Assembly (NCBI GenBank): GCA_902774845.1
Contig: CACYJU010000006.1
Location: forward strand, 143,838 to 207,837
Source of the DNA: an uncultured Bacteroidota bacterium
Lineage (GTDB): Bacteria; Bacteroidota; Bacteroidia; Bacteroidales; P3
Length of the DNA stretch: 64,000 nucleotides
Direction: 5' to 3'
How positions within the stretch are numbered: the stretch's first letter is position 1; each line of letters begins with the position of its first letter. Below the pieces are notes generated by a model. That model did not search any database, was not told where the DNA came from, and saw only the letters and a list, made by a program, of their open reading frames with translations. A program made the position numbers and the translations under genes. Shown here piece after piece: positions 61,174 through 64,000 of the stretch.

Positions 61174-63060
61174 CTATTTGTCCATCGTCATGAGAAACTC
61201 CTCGTTGCTGTTGCTGCGGCTCATATTCTTCTGCAGATATTCCATTGCCTCTACGGGGTTGAGGTCGGTGAGCTGACTGCGCAGTATGAGCAGACGGTTG
61301 AGCAGCATCGGTTTGACCAGCAGGTCGTCGCGGCGTGTGCTCGAAGCCACCAGGTCGATGGCGGGATAGACGCGCTTGTTCGCCAGCTTGCGGTCAAGCT
61401 GCAGCTCCATGTTTCCCGTACCCTTGAACTCCTCGAAGATCACATCATCCATCTTCGAGCCAGTGTCAGTCAGCGCAGTCGCGATGATTGTAAGCGATCC
61501 ACCGTTTTCTATGTTTCTTGCGGCACCGAAGAAACGCTTGGGTTTCTGCAGGGCGTTGGCCTCCACGCCTCCTGAGAGCACCTTGCCCGAAGCAGGTTGC
61601 ACCGTGTTGTAGGCACGTGCCAGACGCGTTATCGAGTCGAGCACTATCATAACGTCGTGTCCACATTCCGTCATACGTTTCGCTTTCTCCAGCACCAGGT
61701 TGGCAATCTTCACATGTCTGTCGGCAGGCTCATCGAAGGTCGATGCGATGACCTCAGCCTTCACGCTGCGCTGCATGTCGGTCACCTCCTCCGGTCGCTC
61801 GTCTATGAGCAGCACTATGAGGTACACCTCCGGGTGGTTATAGGCTATCGCGTTAGCCACCTCCTTCAGGAGGGTCGTCTTACCCGTCTTGGGCTGAGCC
61901 ACGATAAGGCCACGCTGTCCCTTTCCTATCGGGGTGAACATATCGATTATCCTCGTCGAAATCGTCTCTTGGGGATGTCCTGTGAGGTTGAATTTCTCTT
62001 CGGGGAAGAGCGGCGTGAGCGACTCAAACGGAATACGGTCGCGTATGCGGTCGGTCGTGAGGCCGTTCACCTCCAGCACCTTCGTCATATAAAAACACTT
62101 CTCCCCTTCTCTGGGTGGACGCACACGACAATGTACCGTGTCACCGGTCTTCAGGCCGTAGGAACGAATCTGTTGCACCGTGAGGAATACATCGTCGGGC
62201 GACGAGAGGTAGTTGTAGTCAGACGACCGCAGGTATCCGTTGCCGTCGGGAGCAACATCGAGCACACCCTCCATCTCCACTGCTCCTTCGATCTCAAATT
62301 CATATTCCTGTCGACGTATCGTTTTGGGCTGCGCGTTCTGGTTCAGCTGTTTCTTGCCCATACGATCTTTCTTCTGGTATTTCCGGTCACCCTCTCCCTG
62401 TTCCTGACTGCCGGCTGCCGGCTGCTCCGTGCGTGCACGGGCCTCGCTTTCGCCGTTCGGTGTTTCTCTGGATTCAACAGGTTCCTCTGCCACCGGTTTC
62501 TCGGTCTCGATTGTGTTCATCGGTTCTGCCACCTTTTCCGGTTCTACGTTCGCGGTGGGTTCTGCCGGTTTCTCTGGTTCAACCCGTATCTCCGTCGAGC
62601 CAACACGATCACCCTGGCTGGGCACAGAGCCGTCGTTCATGCGGAACATATCCTCCACGTTTGGGATCTGAGGCACCTCCAATCCGGCGATATCAAGTTT
62701 GGCCACCTCCGAGGCTGGCTGCTGCTGATCGCCCGCAGGCTTCGTTGCCTTCCTGGTACGTGTTGTGGCAGCCACCGGAGCCGGCTCCACCACCTTCTTC
62801 TTGCGACCACGTTTATGGCCGGCAGGTGGGTTCGACGATTCAGCCAGCAGCGTCGGCTGCAGACGGGCGCGGCGACCGCGCGTCTTCACAGGTTCTCCTC
62901 CCTCACCCTCTTGTGTAGTAGGGTTGGCGGCCTGCATATCCAGAATTTTGTAGATCAAGTCTTGAGCGCTGTAGTGTTGAGCGCGGGCGATGCCCATAGT
63001 CTTAGCTATACCGATAAGTTCGATATGAGCCTTAGCGTTAAGTTCGTTAATACTGTACAT
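61174..63060 (-). CDS. rho: Transcription termination factor Rho
   Basis: Hexameric RNA helicase that ends transcription. N-terminal Rho-N helices ([20 protein letters not shown], 1-45) are followed by a long low-complexity insert (about 50-245) rich in Pro, Glu, Arg and Lys, with repeated [16 protein letters not shown] words. The RNA-binding cold-shock-like domain comes next ([20 protein letters not shown]), then the ATPase: Walker [21 protein letters not shown] (about 385-400), Q loop and [11 protein letters not shown]. 628 residues is much longer than E. coli Rho (419). Such inserts are common in Bacteroidota and have been linked to phase separation in Bacteroides; applying that here is inference. 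Confidence 0.97.
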   Translation of the reverse strand: MYSINELNAKAHIELIGIAKTMGIARAQHYSAQDLIYKILDMQAANPTTQEGEGGEPVKTRGRRARLQPTLLAESSNPPAGHKRGRKKKVVEPAPVAATTRTRKATKPAGDQQQPASEVAKLDIAGLEVPQIPNVEDMFRMNDGSVPSQGDRVGSTEIRVEPEKPAEPTANVEPEKVAEPMNTIETEKPVAEEPVESRETPNGESEARARTEQPAAGSQEQGEGDRKYQKKDRMGKKQLNQNAQPKTIRRQEYEFEIEGAVEMEGVLDVAPDGNGYLRSSDYNYLSSPDDVFLTVQQIRSYGLKTGDTVHCRVRPPREGEKCFYMTKVLEVNGLTTDRIRDRIPFESLTPLFPEEKFNLTGHPQETISTRIIDMFTPIGKGQRGLIVAQPKTGKTTLLKEVANAIAYNHPEVYLIVLLIDERPEEVTDMQRSVKAEVIASTFDEPADRHVKIANLVLEKAKRMTECGHDVMIVLDSITRLARAYNTVQPASGKVLSGGVEANALQKPKRFFGAARNIENGGSLTIIATALTDTGSKMDDVIFEEFKGTGNMELQLDRKLANKRVYPAIDLVASSTRRDDLLVKPMLLNRLLILRSQLTDLNPVEAMEYLQKNMSRSNSNEEFLMTMDK

Positions 63061-63104
63061 AAAAGCACGTTTTCCTTAGCAAGTAAATCTGCCAATGTCT
63101 AAAA

Positions 63105-63183
63105 CAAAGATAAAAAGCTGATAATTAAAAGTGTCCAACGATAACAACCGTGTTGTTCAATCCGTTCTGACAATGCAAAGATA
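63105..63183 (-). promoter_or_regulatory. Two candidate rho promoters
   Basis: TATCTTTG occurs twice on the minus strand, at 63176-63183 and 63105-63112, 116 and 45 bases upstream of the rho start. Between them lies a small inverted repeat (AACAACACGGTTGTT). Rho genes are often autoregulated through their leader, so the longer transcript could be the regulated one; this is inference. Confidence 0.55.
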
Positions 63184-63313
63184 AGATAAATTTCAAAATC
63201 TGCAAAAAAAAGTCACCCATCACGGAAAGTACATTCTCGAAAAAGGCGGCACAGGAAAAAGAGGCATCAGCCAACAGCACTATGGAGAGATGCGAGATGC
63301 CATTATTTCATGG

Positions 63314-64000
63314 TTAATGGTTGCCTGGTGGGGTTATATCTGGGGTTGGTGGTGGTTGTTGGCGGAGTTTCTTTAGGCGGTGGAGGCGGAGGGCGTGGAG
63401 CTGGCGGTAGGTGGTGCGGAGGGGGTTCTTCCAGCCTATGGAGAGGTTTTCTATATGTAACAGGAGTTCGCGGTCGCGGGCTTCGTCGTTGTCGGGGTTG
63501 TTGAACTCGGCGGCTACGACGGAGGTGGAGACCTTGCGGGTGTCGGGATTGTGCCAGAAGCAGTAGAGGTATAGGTGGTCGGAGAGGCTGTCGGCCCGCA
63601 CGGTGATAGTGGTACGGCCGTCGGCTCGGGAGGCGTGGTCGAGGTAGGTCTCGGCCATGCCTCGTGTGTAGTTGTAGAGGCAGATGCAGAGTCGGTCGGA
63701 GGTGGTGCCGCCGGAGATGGACCAGCGGAGGGTGAGGCGGGAGCCGTCGAGGTCGACGCGGGTGGACTGGAAGATCTGGAGGGTGCCCTTGGAGAGGTGT
63801 AAGTTATTAGGATTGAGAATGGTGGCAGCATTGAGGGCGTCGTGGTAGATGTGCTTGACGAAGGCGGAACGGGGGTCGAGGTCGCGGTGGGCGTTACGGT
63901 AGCCGACCTGATAGATCTTGCCGAAGATGGCGGCTATGGAGTTGGCTGTGGCGAAGCGGGCGCGGTGGGCTACCTGACCGGGGGTGCGGGGGTTGTAGAC
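63314..64000 (-). CDS. DUF6266 family protein, N-terminus outside window
   Basis: The frame is open to the right edge: on the minus strand the first visible codons read VYNPRTPGQVAHRARFATAN, typical of the N-terminal half of DUF6266, where a RTPxQxxxRxRF block is conserved. About 228 residues are visible, up to the TAA at 63314. The middle contains RNAHRDLDPRSAFVKHIYHD and a beta-rich half with TLRWSISGGTTSDRL. The C-terminal 30 residues are basic and Leu/His-rich (LHALRLHRLKKLRQQPPP). An internal ATG at 63658 is not the start, since similarity begins far upstream. Function of the family is unknown. Confidence 0.82.
   Translation of the reverse strand, partial: VYNPRTPGQVAHRARFATANSIAAIFGKIYQVGYRNAHRDLDPRSAFVKHIYHDALNAATILNPNNLHLSKGTLQIFQSTRVDLDGSRLTLRWSISGGTTSDRLCICLYNYTRGMAETYLDHASRADGRTTITVRADSLSDHLYLYCFWHNPDTRKVSTSVVAAEFNNPDNDEARDRELLLHIENLSIGWKNPLRTTYRQLHALRLHRLKKLRQQPPPTPDITPPGNH

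Noticed and set aside
63200..63313. Possible short coding segment downstream of the DUF6266 gene
   Set aside because: One frame reads a plausible peptide (VTHHGKYILEKGG), but it has no start codon and runs into the antisense of the DUF6266 gene.

Overview
The window looks like chromosomal DNA of a member of the Bacteroidota, most probably order Bacteroidales. The evidence is the many promoters with a TAnnTTTG -7 box just upstream of starts, the near absence of Shine-Dalgarno sites, a membrane pyrophosphatase, type IX secretion (T9SS) related proteins (a PorD/DUF4835 protein, a PorT-like barrel, a T9SS sorting-like module), a Rho factor with a long low-complexity N-terminal insert, and families largely confined to this phylum (DUF6266, DUF6427, DUF6913, DUF6029, Omp28, DUF3667). 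Genus cannot be decided from the sequence. No rRNA, tRNA, CRISPR array, insertion sequence, integrase or reverse transcriptase was seen.

Layout. 1-10.5 kb: end of an unidentified gene, acyl-ACP thioesterase, argS and hppA on divergent promoters, then a repeat-filled gap, then a minus-strand series (DUF3667 protein, luxS, sulfatase-modifying-factor-like lipoprotein, an unlisted 51-residue lipoprotein, elbB). 10.5-17.2 kb: a PLP trans-sulfuration enzyme, a gap with 11-bp tandem repeats, and an accessory cell-envelope cluster: a barrel protein broken by an in-frame TAG, a T9SS-module protein with a PrcB-like C-terminus, a chagasin-like inhibitor lipoprotein, a second PrcB-like lipoprotein and a small barrel. 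17.2-28.1 kb: a lytic transglycosylase, an FtsB/DivIC-like protein, a TPR protein, topA, a glycosyltransferase, a PorT-like protein, coaD and recG. 28.2-35.8 kb: minus-strand secA, an aminotransferase, DUF4835 and a large TPR protein. 36.2-44.0 kb: a three-domain FISUMP protein placed between two copies of what looks like the gyrB promoter, then gyrB, pepE, two DUF805 genes and nfo. 44.1-64 kb: typA on the minus strand, then a long plus-strand series (DUF6427, rnhB, DUF6913, dapA, a shortened polyprenyl synthase, a TlpA-like protein, DUF6029, Omp28, MATE, a thioredoxin-like protein, tpiA, a LolE-like permease, a histidine kinase), then minus-strand ltaE, rho and a truncated DUF6266 gene.

Most genes are housekeeping. 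The unusual content is of two kinds. First, the spacers carry several families of short dispersed repeats: a 20-bp hairpin core related to GCCCnGTnCGGGCACGnAC, GGTCAAC heptamers, and 11-bp tandem repeats. Some of this sequence also lies inside essential or conserved genes (argS, coaD, MATE, glycosyltransferase, DUF6029). Second, several genes have been remodelled: a coaD without its normal C-terminus, a polyprenyl synthase with an internal deletion, an outer-membrane protein with an amber codon, and a FISUMP gene that appears inserted into the gyrB promoter region.

The best candidate for a little-described system is the envelope cluster at about 12.4-16.8 kb, where a chagasin-type cysteine-protease inhibitor lies between two genes with PrcB-like modules.
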